A stretch of 64,000 nt of DNA from Sulfitobacter donghicola DSW-25 = KCTC 12864 = JCM 14565 (GCF_000622405.1 NZ_JASF01000005.1:186001-250000), one strand, 5' to 3'. Shown: positions 28,210 to 38,486, counted from the first letter of the stretch. A program made the numbers and translations. Notes: generated from the letters alone by a model not told the origin.

Positions 28210-29969
28210 TGCCAGCAACCATCAAACGATCCGATTATGCCGCCATGTTTGGCCCTACTGTCGGGGACAAGGTCCGTCTGGCTGACACCGACCTGATCAT
28301 CGAAGTCGAACGCGACCTCACCGCCGAGCGCGCAGGCGCGGCGCTAACGGGTGGCACTGGCCAGAACGCGCTGGCCTATGGTGAAGAGGTCAAATTCGGC
28401 GGCGGCAAAGTCATCCGCGACGGCATGGGGCAATCCCAGATCACTCGCGCCGAGGGGGCCGTTGATACGGTCATCACCAACGCGCTGATCGTCGATTACA
28501 CGGGCATCTACAAAGCCGATGTAGGGCTACGCGATGGCCGGATTTACAAAATCGGCAAGGCTGGAAACCCCGACACCCAACCGGGCGTCGATATTATCGT
28601 AGGTCCAGGCACCGAAGCCATTGCTGGCGAGGGGCGTATCCTGACGGCAGGCGGATTTGACAGCCACATCCACTTTATCTGCCCCCAGCAGATCGAAGAT
28701 GCTTTGCATTCGGGCCTGACCACCATGCTGGGTGGCGGCACTGGCCCTGCCCATGGCACCTTGGCCACCACCTGCACCCCGGGGCCTTGGCACCTTGGGC
28801 GGATGATGCAATCGGCTGATGCCTTTCCGATGAACCTTGCCTTTGCGGGCAAAGGCAATGCCAGCCTGCCCGCCGCCTTGGAAGAACAGGTGAAAGCGGG
28901 CGCTTGCGCGCTAAAGCTGCACGAGGATTGGGGCACCACCCCTGCAACGATTGATTGCTGCCTGTCTGTGGCGGATGCCATGGACATTCAGGTGATGATC
29001 CACACCGATACGCTCAATGAATCCGGTTTTGTCGAAAACACCGTTGCCGCAATGAAAGGGCGCACCATTCACGCGTTCCACACCGAAGGGGCTGGCGGCG
29101 GGCATGCGCCCGACATCATCAAAATCTGCGGCGAAGATCACGTTCTGCCCTCCTCCACAAACCCGACACGCCCCTTTACCGTCAACACCATCGAAGAGCA
29201 TCTGGACATGCTGATGGTCTGTCACCACCTCGATAAATCCATCCCCGAGGACGTCGCCTTTGCCGAAAGCCGTATCCGGCGTGAAACCATCGCCGCCGAG
29301 GACATCCTGCACGACATGGGCGCGTTTTCGATCATCGCCTCAGACAGTCAGGCCATGGGCCGCGTTGGCGAAGTATTGATCCGAACGTGGCAAACAGCGG
29401 ATAAGATGAAAAAGCAGCGCGGACGCCTGTCTGAGGAAACCGGCGACAACGACAATTTCCGTGTGCGCCGCTATATCGCAAAATACACCATCAACCCGTC
29501 CATTGCCCATGGGCTCAGCCACGAAATCGGCTCGATCAGCGAAGGCAAACGGGCTGACCTTGTCCTGTGGGACCCTGCGTTTTTTGGGGTAAAGCCGGAG
29601 ATGGTATTGATGGGTGGCAGCATTGTTATGGCGCAAATGGGCGACCCGAATGCGTCGATCCCGACACCTCAGCCGGTCTATTCACGCCCCATGTTCGGCG
29701 CCTATGGCCGCTCGGTTGAAAACTCGGCCGTTGTCTTTGTTTCTGAGGCCGCGCAAAGCGAGGGCATCGGCGACAAGCTAGGTCTTGCCAAGAAAACTTT
29801 GGCCGTGCGCAACACGCGAACCATCGGCAAATCCGATCTCAAGCTGAATGATGCCACGCCAGAGGTTGAGGTAGACCCCGAAACCTATGAGGTGCGCGCG
29901 GATGGTGAGCTGCTCACCTGCCAACCTGCAACCGAGCTGCCCATGGCGCAGCGTTACTTTTTGTATTGA
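28209..29969 (+). CDS. ureC: Urease subunit alpha UreC (with 17-residue N-terminal insertion)
   Basis: Catalytic subunit of urease, hydrolysing urea to ammonia and carbamate at a dinickel centre. All active-site elements are present: GGFDSHIHF (first two His), the lysine to be carbamylated in [14 protein letters not shown], the flap CHHLDKS, and [13 protein letters not shown]. It is 586 aa against the usual 567-570; the excess is an insertion at about residues 39-56 (Ala/Gly/Thr-rich, between EVERDLT and [10 protein letters not shown]), a surface turn in known urease structures. Everything else looks intact, so the enzyme is probably active. Confidence 0.97.
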   Translation: MPATIKRSDYAAMFGPTVGDKVRLADTDLIIEVERDLTAERAGAALTGGTGQNALAYGEEVKFGGGKVIRDGMGQSQITRAEGAVDTVITNALIVDYTGIYKADVGLRDGRIYKIGKAGNPDTQPGVDIIVGPGTEAIAGEGRILTAGGFDSHIHFICPQQIEDALHSGLTTMLGGGTGPAHGTLATTCTPGPWHLGRMMQSADAFPMNLAFAGKGNASLPAALEEQVKAGACALKLHEDWGTTPATIDCCLSVADAMDIQVMIHTDTLNESGFVENTVAAMKGRTIHAFHTEGAGGGHAPDIIKICGEDHVLPSSTNPTRPFTVNTIEEHLDMLMVCHHLDKSIPEDVAFAESRIRRETIAAEDILHDMGAFSIIASDSQAMGRVGEVLIRTWQTADKMKKQRGRLSEETGDNDNFRVRRYIAKYTINPSIAHGLSHEIGSISEGKRADLVLWDPAFFGVKPEMVLMGGSIVMAQMGDPNASIPTPQPVYSRPMFGAYGRSVENSAVVFVSEAAQSEGIGDKLGLAKKTLAVRNTRTIGKSDLKLNDATPEVEVDPETYEVRADGELLTCQPATELPMAQRYFLY

Positions 29970-29976
29970 GGCGGCT

Positions 29977-30447
29977 ATGACAACACTCCCTTTGGCTCAA
30001 ACCCTGCACCGCCATTCCCATGCCGCGCATGCAGATACGATCACCCTGCCCTATGACGACCGGTTTTTGCGGCGCAAACGGCTGGACACGGACGGCGGCC
30101 TGTCCTTTGTTGTCGATCTTGAGAAAACCCAATCGCTGGATCAAGGCGATGCATTGGAGCTATCCGATGGCCGCCTGATCGCGGTCAGGGCAGCCCCCGA
30201 GGCGGTTTTATCTGTGACAGGCGACAACCTGCAACGCCTTGCATGGCACATCGGCAACCGCCACACGCCCTGCCAGATCGAAGCAGACAGGCTGGTGATC
30301 ATGAACGACCCAGTGATCAAACATATGTTGGAACATCTGGGTGCAACGATTGTGGAAACCACCGAACCCTTCACGCCCGAGGGCGGCGCCTATGGGCACG
30401 GGCGCACACATGCGCACGAACACGGCCATTCCGCCCATGCCCATTGA
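29977..30447 (+). CDS. ureE: Urease accessory protein UreE
   Basis: Nickel metallochaperone for urease maturation, 156 aa from the ATG at 29977 (MTTLPLAQTL). The core has LPYDDRFLRRKRL and AWHIGNRHTPCQI, with the C-terminal-domain His in VIKHMLEHLGA. A His-rich tail ([17 protein letters not shown]) should bind several nickel ions. A further His pair near the N-terminus (HRHSHAAHA) is unusual. It overlaps ureF by 11 bases. Confidence 0.94.
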   Translation: MTTLPLAQTLHRHSHAAHADTITLPYDDRFLRRKRLDTDGGLSFVVDLEKTQSLDQGDALELSDGRLIAVRAAPEAVLSVTGDNLQRLAWHIGNRHTPCQIEADRLVIMNDPVIKHMLEHLGATIVETTEPFTPEGGAYGHGRTHAHEHGHSAHAH

Positions 30448-31084
30448 CCCCAAGCTGCTCACCCTGACCCAATGGCTATCCCCTGCCTATCCGCTGGGTT
30501 CTTTTGCCTTCTCTCATGGTCTGGAGCAGGCGGTTCACAGTGGCTGGATCACAGACGCAGCAGAGCTGCGCGAATGGCTAGAGGATATCGCGCGGCACGG
30601 CGCGGGGCATTCTGATGCCCTTTGGCTTCGTTTGGCCTATGAGGCCGAGGGCGCGCAGGCGCTGCACATCCTGAACCAGCAGTGCCGCGCCTATGCCCCC
30701 TGTCACGAGCGTTTGCGCGAAGGCGAAAGGCAGGGCCAAGCCTTTGCGCGGATCACGTCACAGGTTTGGGACATGGAGCTTCCCGCTTATCAGTTTCAAA
30801 TCGCGCTGGGGCGGGCTGCAAAGCTGGCGGATTTGCCCGTCGACGAGGTGATCACCCTTTTCCTTCAGGCGTTTCTGGGCAATCTCGTCTCTGCGGCGCA
30901 ACGGCTGATGCCGCTGGGGCAAACAGGCGCGCAATCCGTACTGGCCCAGCTGAACGCCGTTTGCATTGACGTTGCGCAAAAGACCGACGGCAAGGGCCTT
31001 GATGATATCTCGGGCAGCGCCTTTCTTTCTGACATATCGGCCATGCGGCACGAAACACTTGAACCAAGGATTTTCCAATCATGA
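30437..31084 (+). CDS. ureF: Urease accessory protein UreF
   Basis: Accessory protein that works with UreD and UreG as the fidelity checkpoint for nickel loading, 215 aa. I use the ATG at 30437 ([20 protein letters not shown]), inside the end of ureE; longer in-frame starts would extend deep into ure[17 protein letters not shown] is the UreF hallmark, and [18 protein letters not shown] is conserved near the C-terminus. The stop overlaps the ureG ATG. Confidence 0.94.
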   Translation: MPIDPKLLTLTQWLSPAYPLGSFAFSHGLEQAVHSGWITDAAELREWLEDIARHGAGHSDALWLRLAYEAEGAQALHILNQQCRAYAPCHERLREGERQGQAFARITSQVWDMELPAYQFQIALGRAAKLADLPVDEVITLFLQAFLGNLVSAAQRLMPLGQTGAQSVLAQLNAVCIDVAQKTDGKGLDDISGSAFLSDISAMRHETLEPRIFQS

Positions 31085-31707
31085 CAAAGATGAACGGCCC
31101 ATTGCGCGTAGGCATCGGGGGGCCTGTTGGTGCAGGCAAAACCACGCTGACCGCGCGCTTGTCAGAGGTGCTGAAAAACCAGCTCTCACTCGGGGTGATC
31201 ACCAATGACATTTATACGCAGGAAGATGCCGAAGCCCTGATGCGCATGCAAATCCTACCGCAGGATCGCGTTATTGGGGTCGAGACGGGCGGCTGTCCGC
31301 ATACAGCCATTCGCGAGGATGCGTCGCTCAACCTTGCGGCGGTGGCCGAAATGCAAGACCGGCACGCAGACCTAGAGATGGTGCTGATCGAAAGCGGGGG
31401 CGATAACCTGTCGGCAACCTTTAGTCCCGAACTGGCCGATGTGACGATTTATGTGATTGATGTAGCCGCTGGCGAGGAAATCCCCCGCAAAGGCGGGCCT
31501 GCGCTGACGCGATCCGACATCCTGATCATCAATAAAACCGATCTGGCACCCTACGTTGGCGCCTCTTTGGACGTGATGCAGCGTGATGCAGAACGCATGC
31601 GCGAAGGGCGTCCGTTCCTCTTCACCAACCTCAAACAATCGGTAGGTGTGGGCGAGGTGATTGAATGTTTGGGGCATCTTTCCGGATTGGAGCTCGCCTC
31701 GGCGTAA
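31081..31707 (+). CDS. ureG: Urease accessory GTPase UreG
   Basis: SIMIBI-class GTPase that energises nickel transfer to urease, 208 aa. Walker [12 protein letters not shown] at 13-23, the nickel-binding [17 protein letters not shown] near 67-83, switch region [17 protein letters not shown] and the NKTD guanine-specificity motif are all present. Last gene of the urease operon, ATGA-coupled to ureF. Confidence 0.97.
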   Translation: MTKMNGPLRVGIGGPVGAGKTTLTARLSEVLKNQLSLGVITNDIYTQEDAEALMRMQILPQDRVIGVETGGCPHTAIREDASLNLAAVAEMQDRHADLEMVLIESGGDNLSATFSPELADVTIYVIDVAAGEEIPRKGGPALTRSDILIINKTDLAPYVGASLDVMQRDAERMREGRPFLFTNLKQSVGVGEVIECLGHLSGLELASA

Positions 31708-31766
31708 GGCCTGTGCCAACAAGGCATCCCTTGCCTTGGCCAGCCCTCTGGAAAAGGCGGGCATGC

Positions 31767-31795
31767 GTCAGGGACCTTAGGCTAAGGCCCCTGAC
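31767..31795. terminator. Hairpin between ureG and hyuB
   Basis: GTCAGGG-a-CCTTAG ... CTAAGG-c-CCCTGAC forms a 13-bp stem with one mismatch and almost no loop. It lies between converging genes. There is no T tract on either side, so it may act as an mRNA end or stabiliser rather than an intrinsic terminator. Confidence 0.5.
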
Positions 31796-31836
31796 ACGGA
31801 TCACATCCTAGTTGCCCTGCGTGGGCAATAAGCGCG

Positions 31837-33546
31837 TCATTGGACATCGCCCTTTGCAACGGCAGCTGCAACTTGGGCAATTTCGGCGTCGGAGAGGCCG
31901 TATTCCTTGGCCGCTGTTTCGGCCGAGATATAGCCACGGGCCAGATCCCGCTTGACCAGTTCAACAGGACGATCCGCTGGCGCGCCATAGCCCGCGCCCC
32001 CTGGGAAGGCCATGATCACACGTTCGCCATGTGGGACAAATTGTTTGCCCTTTACGTGCATCTCGGCGCCATCGCTGCGAACGATGGTTGTGTTCGCGCC
32101 GTTTTTGCCACCTCTGCGCCCCCTTGCGGGGTGTTCGCCACGGTCGAACATGGCTTGGATGTCAAACTCGTGCCCTTCTTGCGCGCCGACTTCCATGTAT
32201 TGGCCCAGTCCACCACGGGTTTTACCAGCGCCACCTGAATCGGGCCGCAATTCTTTGCGCCAGATGATCACGGGGCCTGCGTGTTCAGTTGCCTCAATCG
32301 GCATGGTCATCACACCCGATGGGAAGGCCGTTGCGTTCAGCCCGTCATGTTCTGGCCGCGCGCCAGAACCGCCAGAGTTAAAGGTCAGCACCTCGGAACG
32401 GCGGGCGTTTGCAGGTGCAGGCGCATCCATACGGGGGCGTAGGGAAACTTGGAAGTTGCACAAACACCCTGCCCCTTCGGCAGGAACCAATCCCGGCACG
32501 ATTTTGTCAAAGGCATCGTAAACCGCATCAGGCACAAAGTGCCCCACGATGTGGCGCAACGCGACGGGTGCGGGATGCACGGCGTTAACGATGGTGTTTT
32601 CAGGTGCGGTGATTTCAAACGGTGCCAGCGAGGCGGCATTGTTCGGGATTTCGGGCGCTATCGCCACTTTCAACGCATAACACGCATAGGCTTTGGCATA
32701 GACCAGCGGGCAGTTGATGCCTTTTTTGTCGACGCCCGTGGTGCCGGTAAAATCCGAGACAATCTTGTCGCCCTCGACGCTCACCTTGACCTTTAGGGTG
32801 ATCGGGCGGTCAAAACCGTCCATTGTCATCTCGCCCTCAGCTGAGGTTTGCGGCAAGGCTGCGATGCGTTCAATCGTGGCGCGGCGGGAGTTGTCCAGAA
32901 TGAATTCGGCAATACCCTCAAGGCTCTCGAGGTCGAATTCCTCCATCATGTCGATCAAACGGCGGTGGCCGATTTCATTGCACGTTGCCAAAGCATAAAC
33001 ATCGCCAATCAGCTGGTCGGGCTCGCGCACGTTGCCACGGATGATACACACCAGCGTCTGGTCCACCTCGCCCTTGTCAGCAAATTTCATGATCGGGATG
33101 TACAGCCCTTCTTCATAGACCGATTGCGCGTCGGCCCCGAAACCACGCCCGCCAATATCCACGATATGTGCCGTACAGGCGAAAAATCCGACCAATGCAC
33201 CCTTGTGGAAGGACGGGGTGACCATGGTGATGTCATGCAGGTGGCCTGTACCTTCCCATGGGTCGTTGGTGATATAGATATCCCCTTCCATGATGTTTGG
33301 GCGGCCAATCCGGCGGATGAAATGCGCCACCGCATCGGCCATGGCATTCACATGCCCCGGCGTGCCGGTGACAGCTTGGGCCAACATCTGGCCTTGCGTG
33401 TCATACACCCCCGCCGACAAATCCCCCGCTTCGCGTACCGATGTGGAAAACGCGGTGCGCACCAATGCTTGGGCCTGCTCTTCGACAACCGAGATCAGGC
33501 GGTTCCACATGACCTGATAGGCGACTTTTGAATGTTCCGTAGCCAT
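31837..33546 (-). CDS. hyuB: Hydantoinase/oxoprolinase subunit B (HyuB family)
   Basis: 569-aa member of the HyuB (N-methylhydantoinase B / acetone carboxylase alpha) family; with HyuA it forms an ATP-dependent amide-ring hydrolase acting on hydantoins, oxoproline or related lactams. GDIYITNDPWEGTGHLHD near 100, ACTAHIVDIGGRGFG near 140 and the Gly-rich C-terminal FPGGAGYGAPADRP are typical. It starts four bases after hyuA. The natural substrate cannot be read from sequence; nitrogen scavenging fits the neighbouring urea genes. Confidence 0.88.
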   Translation of the reverse strand: MATEHSKVAYQVMWNRLISVVEEQAQALVRTAFSTSVREAGDLSAGVYDTQGQMLAQAVTGTPGHVNAMADAVAHFIRRIGRPNIMEGDIYITNDPWEGTGHLHDITMVTPSFHKGALVGFFACTAHIVDIGGRGFGADAQSVYEEGLYIPIMKFADKGEVDQTLVCIIRGNVREPDQLIGDVYALATCNEIGHRRLIDMMEEFDLESLEGIAEFILDNSRRATIERIAALPQTSAEGEMTMDGFDRPITLKVKVSVEGDKIVSDFTGTTGVDKKGINCPLVYAKAYACYALKVAIAPEIPNNAASLAPFEITAPENTIVNAVHPAPVALRHIVGHFVPDAVYDAFDKIVPGLVPAEGAGCLCNFQVSLRPRMDAPAPANARRSEVLTFNSGGSGARPEHDGLNATAFPSGVMTMPIEATEHAGPVIIWRKELRPDSGGAGKTRGGLGQYMEVGAQEGHEFDIQAMFDRGEHPARGRRGGKNGANTTIVRSDGAEMHVKGKQFVPHGERVIMAFPGGAGYGAPADRPVELVKRDLARGYISAETAAKEYGLSDAEIAQVAAAVAKGDVQ

Positions 33547-33550
33547 CGAT

Positions 33551-35629
33551 TTATCCCTTCTTCACAACATCAATGCAGCCATCAGGCTGGCGCACCGCAT
33601 CCCGACTGGCGGGCACGATGATGGTGGTTTCATCCTCGACAACGGCGACAGGCCCTGACGCCCGTTGACCCGCTGGCATATCAAAGCGGTTCACAATCTG
33701 CGCATCGAGGTATTTGGCGGATGCCGCATCAAACAATTGGCGCGTGCCTGCAGGCTCTGCCGCCTCGGCACCTGTGGTTTCATCCATCCGCGCAACCTGT
33801 TCTGGCGGCGTGGTTGCATTCACCGACCAAACGGTAATCTCGATATCCATGCCTTCCACGGGGCGGCCAAACAGCTTGCTGTAATCTTCGATAAACCGCG
33901 CCTCAAAGACGGCAGCATCGGGGTTCATCGCCTGCTCTTCGCTCAGTTCAATCGGGATTTCCCAGCCCTGCCCCGTATAACGCATATAGACTTTGAACTC
34001 GGACAGGATCGGGCTGACCTCATCACAGGTGCGTACAAAACCTGTCGCCTCTGCCTTGAGGTCGGACAGCAAGGATTTGATCCGCTCGCCGTCAAAATCG
34101 GACAGTTTCATGTAAACAGATCGGTTCGCCTCAAAGCTGAAAGGCGCCCGCAAGAACCCGATGGCCGAGCCAACCCCAGCCCCTGGTGGCACCAACAGGC
34201 GATCAACACCCAGCTTTTCACAAAGGCGCCCAGCATGCAGCGGCGCCGCGCCCCCGAATGCGATCATTGTGTATTCGCTTAGGTCTTCGCCGTTTTCTAC
34301 CGCGTGAACGCGCGCAGCATTGGCCATGTTTTCATCCACCACCTCAGCCACACCAAAGGCCGCCTCAACCGCGTCCATATCCAGAATATCGCCCACGTTT
34401 TTGTTCAACGCGGCTTTTGACTCCTCTGGGTGCAGTTTGATCGAGCCCCCTGCAAAGTTATCCGGATCAAGTTTGCCCAAGACCAGATCGGCATCCGTCA
34501 CGCCGGGGCGTTCGCCACCCCGGCCATAACAGGCCGGACCAGGCTCGGAGCCGGCGCTTTCTGGGCCGACGCGGATTTGGCGCATGGCGTCGACATGGGC
34601 CAATGATCCGCCCCCTGCGCCGATCTCGACCATGTCGATCACGGGGATCGAGATGGGCATGCCAGAGCCTTTTTTGAAACGGTAGGTTCGGGCGACCTCA
34701 AAAACACGTGACGTTTTGGGCGTTTGATTTTTGATCAGGCAAATCTTGGCCGTGGTGCCGCCCATGTCGAATGAAAGCACCTTGTCCAACCCATAGCGCG
34801 CCGCGATATGGGCCGCAAAAACCGCGCCCCCCGCAGGACCGGATTCAACCAAGCGCACAGGGAAATCCGCCGCGTTCTGGATCGAGATAATCCCACCACC
34901 CGAATGCATCAGGAAGATACGGCAGGATACGCCCTCCCCTTTCAGGCGATCCTCAAGACGGCCCAGATAGGAGGCCATCAGTGGTTTGATATAAGCATTG
35001 GCTACAACGGTGTTAAACCGTTCGTATTCGCGCATCTGCGGGCTAACCTCGGATGAGATCGAAACCGAGACATCGGGCAGTTTTTCTGCCAGCACTTCGC
35101 GCACTAACTCTTCATGCGCGGGGTTAAGGTAGGAGTGGATCAGCCCCACTGCGACGCTTTCAAATCCGGCCTCGGCGATCTTTTCGACAACGGCCTCGAC
35201 CTCGGCGCGATCCATATCGATCAAGACCTCGCCATTCGCATCAACCCGCCCTGCCACAGTATAGCGCATGTGCCGCGGCAACAGCGGATCAGGCAGGTTG
35301 AGGTTCAGGTCATATTGTTCAAACCGCGATTCCGTTCGCATTTCGATCACATCGCGGAAACCTTCGGTGGTGATCAGTGCCGTTTTGGCGCCGCGCCGTT
35401 CAATCAACGCATTCGTGGCAAGCGTGGTTCCGTGAATGATCTGCCCAATGTCAGAGGGCGACACGCCCGCTTTCTTGCAGACCTGATGCATCCCGTCGAT
35501 GATCGCGTTTTCAGGCGCCGCATAGGTCGTCAGAACTTTTGTTGAAAAGGACGCGCCGTCTTTTTCTAAAACAACGTCAGTGAAAGTACCGCCGATATCG
35601 ACGCCAAGGCGAATGGATGTTGATGCCAT
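33551..35629 (-). CDS. hyuA: Hydantoinase/oxoprolinase subunit A (HyuA family)
   Basis: 692-aa ATP-dependent subunit of the hydantoinase/oxoprolinase family. The N-terminal phosphate-binding motif RLGVDIGGTFTDVVL near residue 7, IGQIIHGTTLATNALIERRG near 63-82, LSFDMGGTTAKICLI near 292 and the DMVEIGAGGGSLAHVD segment are diagnostic of the HyuA/5-oxoprolinase ATPase fold. hyuB follows immediately; a LysR regulator gene lies upstream on the same strand, separated by 77 bases holding a palindrome. Confidence 0.9.
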   Translation of the reverse strand: MASTSIRLGVDIGGTFTDVVLEKDGASFSTKVLTTYAAPENAIIDGMHQVCKKAGVSPSDIGQIIHGTTLATNALIERRGAKTALITTEGFRDVIEMRTESRFEQYDLNLNLPDPLLPRHMRYTVAGRVDANGEVLIDMDRAEVEAVVEKIAEAGFESVAVGLIHSYLNPAHEELVREVLAEKLPDVSVSISSEVSPQMREYERFNTVVANAYIKPLMASYLGRLEDRLKGEGVSCRIFLMHSGGGIISIQNAADFPVRLVESGPAGGAVFAAHIAARYGLDKVLSFDMGGTTAKICLIKNQTPKTSRVFEVARTYRFKKGSGMPISIPVIDMVEIGAGGGSLAHVDAMRQIRVGPESAGSEPGPACYGRGGERPGVTDADLVLGKLDPDNFAGGSIKLHPEESKAALNKNVGDILDMDAVEAAFGVAEVVDENMANAARVHAVENGEDLSEYTMIAFGGAAPLHAGRLCEKLGVDRLLVPPGAGVGSAIGFLRAPFSFEANRSVYMKLSDFDGERIKSLLSDLKAEATGFVRTCDEVSPILSEFKVYMRYTGQGWEIPIELSEEQAMNPDAAVFEARFIEDYSKLFGRPVEGMDIEITVWSVNATTPPEQVARMDETTGAEAAEPAGTRQLFDAASAKYLDAQIVNRFDMPAGQRASGPVAVVEDETTIIVPASRDAVRQPDGCIDVVKKG

Positions 35630-35681
35630 TTCGGGCTCCTGCTGGATGTTACAGGGTTAGATGGCCTGAAAGAGGGCGGAT

Positions 35682-35694
35682 AATCAAATTGATT
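35682..35694. promoter_or_regulatory. Palindrome upstream of hyuA
   Basis: AATCAA-A-TTGATT is a perfect 13-bp dyad about 50 bases before the hyuA start, and AATCAATTTT repeats its half-site at 35709-35718. Such T-N-A dyads are typical of LysR-type binding sites; the adjacent LysR gene is the obvious candidate regulator. Confidence 0.45.
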
Positions 35695-35706
35695 AATCTT
35701 CTCACC

Positions 35707-36624
35707 CTAATCAATTTTATTTATCGCGCGCGCATTCATCGCGAGGCTTGCGAGCTGGGCGGCTTTTTTCACGTAAAGACCTGCCCGTGATTGCGCATAG
35801 CGCGCATAAAAAGACAAAGGATCAGGCAGCCAGCCTGTCTGGATCTGATACAGCTTGCCTGTTGCAATCTCACGCTCCACCAACCGCTCTGGCAACATCC
35901 CGACCCCCATCCCCTCGAGGACCATGGGCAAACAGGCGGATAACGCACTGGAATGAACGATCCGGTCTCGCGGCAGCCCGCGATCTGCTGCCATCTGATG
36001 CAAGGACGCGCAGGCCTGTGTATGTTTTGCATGCGTTAAAATCGTAGCATCAAATAATTCCTCGATGCCTGCCGCCGCGTCTAGCGCCGAGGATAATTCT
36101 GCACTTGCCACCCAACAATATGCCTCTTGGCCGAGGGGTTCACTGGCAAAACTGGCTGATTTAAAGGGCTCTGTTTGCAACGCAAGGTCCAGCTGCCCCT
36201 CCATCAAGCGGGCATCAATCGCGGTGGAAATGTCGACCTCCAGCTGAATGCGCAGATTGGGATAGGCCTCTTTGATCAACCGCAGAAAATCCTGCAACCA
36301 CGTGCAAGCGACCAGCTCGGTCACCCCTAGCCTTAGGGTCTCTTCGATCAAATCCTGCCGAGCGGCCTCTTCCAACAGCGCCTCACCAGCCCACAAAACG
36401 TCACGGGCCTTTTGCAACAGCTTTTCGCCCTTGGCCGTCAATCTGACAGAGCCTGAATCGCGGATCAACAAAACGACATTCAGCGTAGATTCCAGCGCGG
36501 CTATGCGCGCCGAGATGTTGGGCTGCGTTGTGCCCAACGCCGCGGCTGCTGCGCGAAAGGTGCCAGTATCCACCACAAAGGCAAATGCTTCTAGTTGCTT
36601 TAGGGTTATCTGGCTTTTGATCAT
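35707..36624 (-). CDS. LysR-family transcriptional regulator (probable regulator of hyuAB)
   Basis: 305-aa LysR-type regulator. The helix-turn-helix is at about 16-45 (VVDTGTFRAAAAALGTTQPNISARIAAL broken here only by normal variation), followed by a substrate-binding domain with LGVTELVACTWLQDFL at its start. The ligand is unknown. Unlike most LysR genes it is codirectional with its likely target hyuA rather than divergent, with 77 bases between them. tRNA-Leu lies upstream. Confidence 0.86.
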   Translation of the reverse strand: MIKSQITLKQLEAFAFVVDTGTFRAAAAALGTTQPNISARIAALESTLNVVLLIRDSGSVRLTAKGEKLLQKARDVLWAGEALLEEAARQDLIEETLRLGVTELVACTWLQDFLRLIKEAYPNLRIQLEVDISTAIDARLMEGQLDLALQTEPFKSASFASEPLGQEAYCWVASAELSSALDAAAGIEELFDATILTHAKHTQACASLHQMAADRGLPRDRIVHSSALSACLPMVLEGMGVGMLPERLVEREIATGKLYQIQTGWLPDPLSFYARYAQSRAGLYVKKAAQLASLAMNARAINKID

Positions 36625-36771
36625 CTGCGCCTCACTGATCGCTTTTTCTGATCCAGCTTACCTTTTTGCATCAAAACGGCAAACCACAAGCGACCCAATG
36701 CCGATAACAATCGGGCGCAGCCGCAAACGCTGCGCGCCAGACGATATATTCAAACTGTTAGAAGAAAGAAG

Positions 36772-36855
36772 TGGTGCGGGTGAAGGGACTCGAACCCCCA
36801 CGCCATAGGCGCCAGAACCTAAATCTGGTGCGTCTACCAATTCCGCCACACCCGC
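36772..36855 (-). tRNA. tRNA-Leu (anticodon UAG)
   Basis: 84 bases including CCA on the minus strand. Acceptor GCGGGTG pairs with CACCCGC; the D region has GGCGGAATTGGTAGACGC, typical of tRNA-Leu; the anticodon stem CCAGA/TCTGG encloses TAG; a long variable arm (GGCGCCTATGGCG) and T arm GGGTTCGAGTCCC follow. It reads CUA codons. Confidence 0.95.
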
Positions 36856-37326
36856 ATGGGGGCCTACATACTGTCGACTGCGGTGGTGTCAATGGGCTCA
36901 GGCATAGTTCCTGACCTTCAAAGCAAAGAAATTTAAAGAATTTCCCTTTTTACTCCGCCACAGGCCCCTTTTCTTGGGCTTTTTGGGTTAGGTGGCATCG
37001 CCGCCTCCCCCGGGTTGCAACAAACCCTGCCAAGTTTTTTGGAGCGCAAATGAAATTAGATTAATTGGGATTCAAATGAGCCATAGATAACCAACCGATC
37101 TCCCGCCTCAAAAAACACAACTCAAGACCGGATCAATCACCCCCTCAAGCGACTGTTTTTGCTTGAATTTTCCAAAAGACAAATCATACCTTCCGCGCAG
37201 AAGAGAAAAGCCAACATTTATGACTCACCTTTAAAACTCTCTCAAAAAGAGCAAGACATTTACTTTTTTTTGTCATATTCTGCTGGATAACCTGAGGCAG
37301 GTTTAGACAATAAAAGTGAGACGCCC
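36856..37326. other. 471-base gap between tRNA-Leu and the Hint-domain gene
   Basis: No coding region found. The left part should carry the tRNA-Leu promoter (minus strand). From about 37020 the sequence becomes AT-rich with several A/T runs, including T8 at 37264-37271 followed by GTCATATTC. This is probably the regulatory region of the downstream gene. No terminator, tRNA or repeat is evident. Confidence 0.6.
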
Positions 37327-37848
37327 ATGAAACCGAATACGGTCGGGTGCGTTAGTGGAAAAACTCCACAAACGGGCCAATATGCGCCTTATGCAAACCG
37401 CGATACTGGATTGCTAAAAGGCACCACACTGCTGACACTCGAAGGCGAAATGCCTGTCGAATTTATCAATGTCGGCGACAAAGTAATTACACGTGACAGC
37501 GGCATCACCCGCATCCTGCACATCCAGCGCTCTACGCGTTTGGTGCATACCATCGAATTGGCGGCTGGCTCTTTGGGCCACACACGTCCGGAACGGGATG
37601 TTGTGCTGGCTGGCGATCAGATGTGTTTGATCCGCGACTGGCGCGCACAGGCGATGTTCGGTGCGGATCGCGCACTGGTTGCTGCGCGCACCTTGGTTGA
37701 CGGCGAATTCATTCGCGACCAAGGCATGCAAGAACAGACATTGTTCCAGTTCTTCTGTGACGGGCCGCATATTCTATATGCGGATGGTCTGGAAGTTAGC
37801 ACAGCCGACGGCGCACGCGCCCGTGGTCAGGTACTTCACGCCGCCTAA
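37327..37848 (+). CDS. Hint-domain protein lacking the usual nucleophilic cysteine
   Basis: 173-aa protein made almost entirely of a Hint (hedgehog/intein) fold of the type common in roseobacters. The region GTTLLTLEGEMPVEFINVGD then VITRDSG corresponds to the Hint start, which normally begins CF.PGT.I.T..G. Here the position of the nucleophilic Cys is occupied by Leu30-Lys31, so autoprocessing should be impossible. GHTRPERDVVLAGDQMCLI and FFCDGPHILYADGLEVST match later parts of the domain. No signal peptide; the 28-residue N-terminal extension is unique. Function unknown. It is followed by a clear terminator. Confidence 0.8.
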   Translation: MKPNTVGCVSGKTPQTGQYAPYANRDTGLLKGTTLLTLEGEMPVEFINVGDKVITRDSGITRILHIQRSTRLVHTIELAAGSLGHTRPERDVVLAGDQMCLIRDWRAQAMFGADRALVAARTLVDGEFIRDQGMQEQTLFQFFCDGPHILYADGLEVSTADGARARGQVLHAA

Positions 37849-37873
37849 GCAAAGCCTATTGTCTATTCCTATG

Positions 37874-37898
37874 AACCCCGGCAGCGCCCGGGGTTTTT
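37874..37898 (+). terminator. Terminator of the Hint-domain gene
   Basis: AACCCCGG / CCGGGGTT, 8-bp GC-rich stem with a 6-base loop (CAGCGC), followed by TTT on the plus strand. Confidence 0.85.
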
Positions 37899-37961
37899 CG
37901 GGTTGAGCCAGCACACTCGGCCCCCCCCCTGCGACAGCACCAAGTTGAGCGATTCAATTTA

Positions 37962-37976
37962 GATTAATTTTTAATC
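37962..37976. promoter_or_regulatory. AT-rich palindrome upstream of glnB
   Basis: GATTAA-TTT-TTAATC, a 15-bp dyad 130 bases before glnB. The same TAATTTTTA core occurs in the dyad next to the ureD promoter (26442-26456). A shared nitrogen-related regulator is possible but speculative. Confidence 0.35.
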
Positions 37977-38094
37977 GTTGAGCTTACTTTTTAGTCGCCA
38001 CGCCTCTAAAAGCATCGTAATTCCACAAGTGGTAGGTCATGGCATCTGGATTCCTGCCCATCGCAATGAAATTGACGACATCAAACTGGCATGA

Positions 38095-38445
<351 letters not shown>

Positions 38446-38486
38446 TCCACACAACCGACAATTCGAAAAAGTAGAAGGACATAGCC

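Noticed and set aside
37921-37929. Run of nine C residues between the Hint gene and glnB
   Set aside because: Considered as a phase-variation tract, but it lies outside any reading frame and about 180 bases from glnB, so no switching effect can be argued.
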